A DNA stretch of 41,351 nucleotides, from contig JAKBBP010000024.1 in NCBI GenBank assembly GCA_021808445.1, forward strand, positions 1 through 41,351. The letters are read 5' to 3'. Of the stretch, positions 41,231 to 41,351 are shown piece by piece. This DNA is from Pseudomonadota bacterium (lineage in GTDB: Bacteria > Pseudomonadota > Gammaproteobacteria > Burkholderiales > Burkholderiaceae_C). Positions within the stretch are counted from its first letter, which is position 1. The number at the start of each line of letters is the position of its first letter. Under the pieces are notes generated by a model that searched no databases, was not told the DNA's origin, and was given only the letters and a program-made list of their open reading frames with translations. A program made the translations under genes and the position numbers.

Positions 41231-41350
41231 GGATCGGCATATACCGGCCACTTCAGAGTCGGCGTAATCAGGCCAGCTGAGGCCGGCGGCGGCGCCGGTC
41301 GGAGTCGGCATATACCGGCCAGCGTGGAGTCGGCATATATCGGCCACGGC
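41231..41350. repeat. 25-bp repeats resembling the end of an IS21-family element
   Basis: Four copies share TCGGCATATACCGGCCA or near forms: 41231-41255, 41256-41280, 41301-41325 and 41326-41350, with a 20-bp GC-rich spacer after the second. Multiple repeats at the ends are a feature of IS21 elements, where they bind the transposase. The sigma fragment stops where they begin. The rest of any element lies outside the window. Confidence 0.6.
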
Positions 41351-41351
41351 G

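Noticed and set aside
40055..41347. A single 430-residue protein at the right edge
   Set aside because: It strings together IS-like repeats, a frameshifted ECF42 relic, spacer DNA and an oxidoreductase-sigma fusion; the natural start is 40795.

Overview
The window is GC-rich DNA from a Gram-negative bacterium, most likely a betaproteobacterium of the order Burkholderiales. This rests on the minor-pilin order fimT-pilV-pilW-pilX-pilY1, the codon use, the DUF1501/DUF1800 pair and the fused UraD-allantoate amidohydrolase. I cannot name a genus.

Positions 1-34360 look like ordinary chromosome. They hold the end of an outer-membrane-type protein, a thiamine-binding-type protein (MTH1187 family), a type IV pilus minor-pilin operon read leftward (FimT, PilV, PilW, PilX, PilY1), a membrane diguanylate cyclase and a flippase/LysE/DUF2889/TauE run. 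An alcohol dehydrogenase, a small periplasmic protein and a secreted DUF1800-DUF1501 pair follow. Next is a tight rightward operon of UPF0149, a SET-domain methyltransferase and an unrecognised protein with two C-terminal membrane helices. From 26441 leftward to 19284 runs an allantoin-type operon: NCS1 permease, racemase, GntR regulator, PuuE allantoinase, a UraD-AllC fusion and an M20 peptidase. Going right from there are an RsbQ-like hydrolase paired with a PAS-GGDEF protein, a DUF924 protein, a large PAS-GGDEF sensor, a dienelactone hydrolase and a Fic/DUF6088 pair.

At 34363-34410 there is only the 3' part of a tRNA-Asp gene. It is followed by its likely native terminator on one side and a site-specific integrase on the other, so 34363 is probably the left edge of an integrated element running past the right end of the window. 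The integrase is cut by an IS3-family end with orfA, and a scrap of istB (IS21 family) follows. Inside the element are a crotonase, an SRPBCC protein, a small secreted protein, an AraC regulator and a GntR/DUF1648 pair, all leftward. The far right is decayed: an FAD oxidoreductase fused in frame to an ECF41-type sigma factor tail, a frameshifted ECF42-type sigma fragment, and 25-bp repeats resembling an IS21 end.

The strongest leads are the UPF0149-SET-membrane protein operon, the UraD-AllC fusion that lacks the expected UraD catalytic glutamate, the Fic/DUF6088 pair behind an 18-bp perfect palindrome, the RsbQ/PAS-GGDEF module, and 11- and 12-bp tandem repeats on both sides of the allantoin regulator gene. 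Three complete diguanylate cyclases lie in 25 kb, which suggests heavy use of cyclic-di-GMP signalling.
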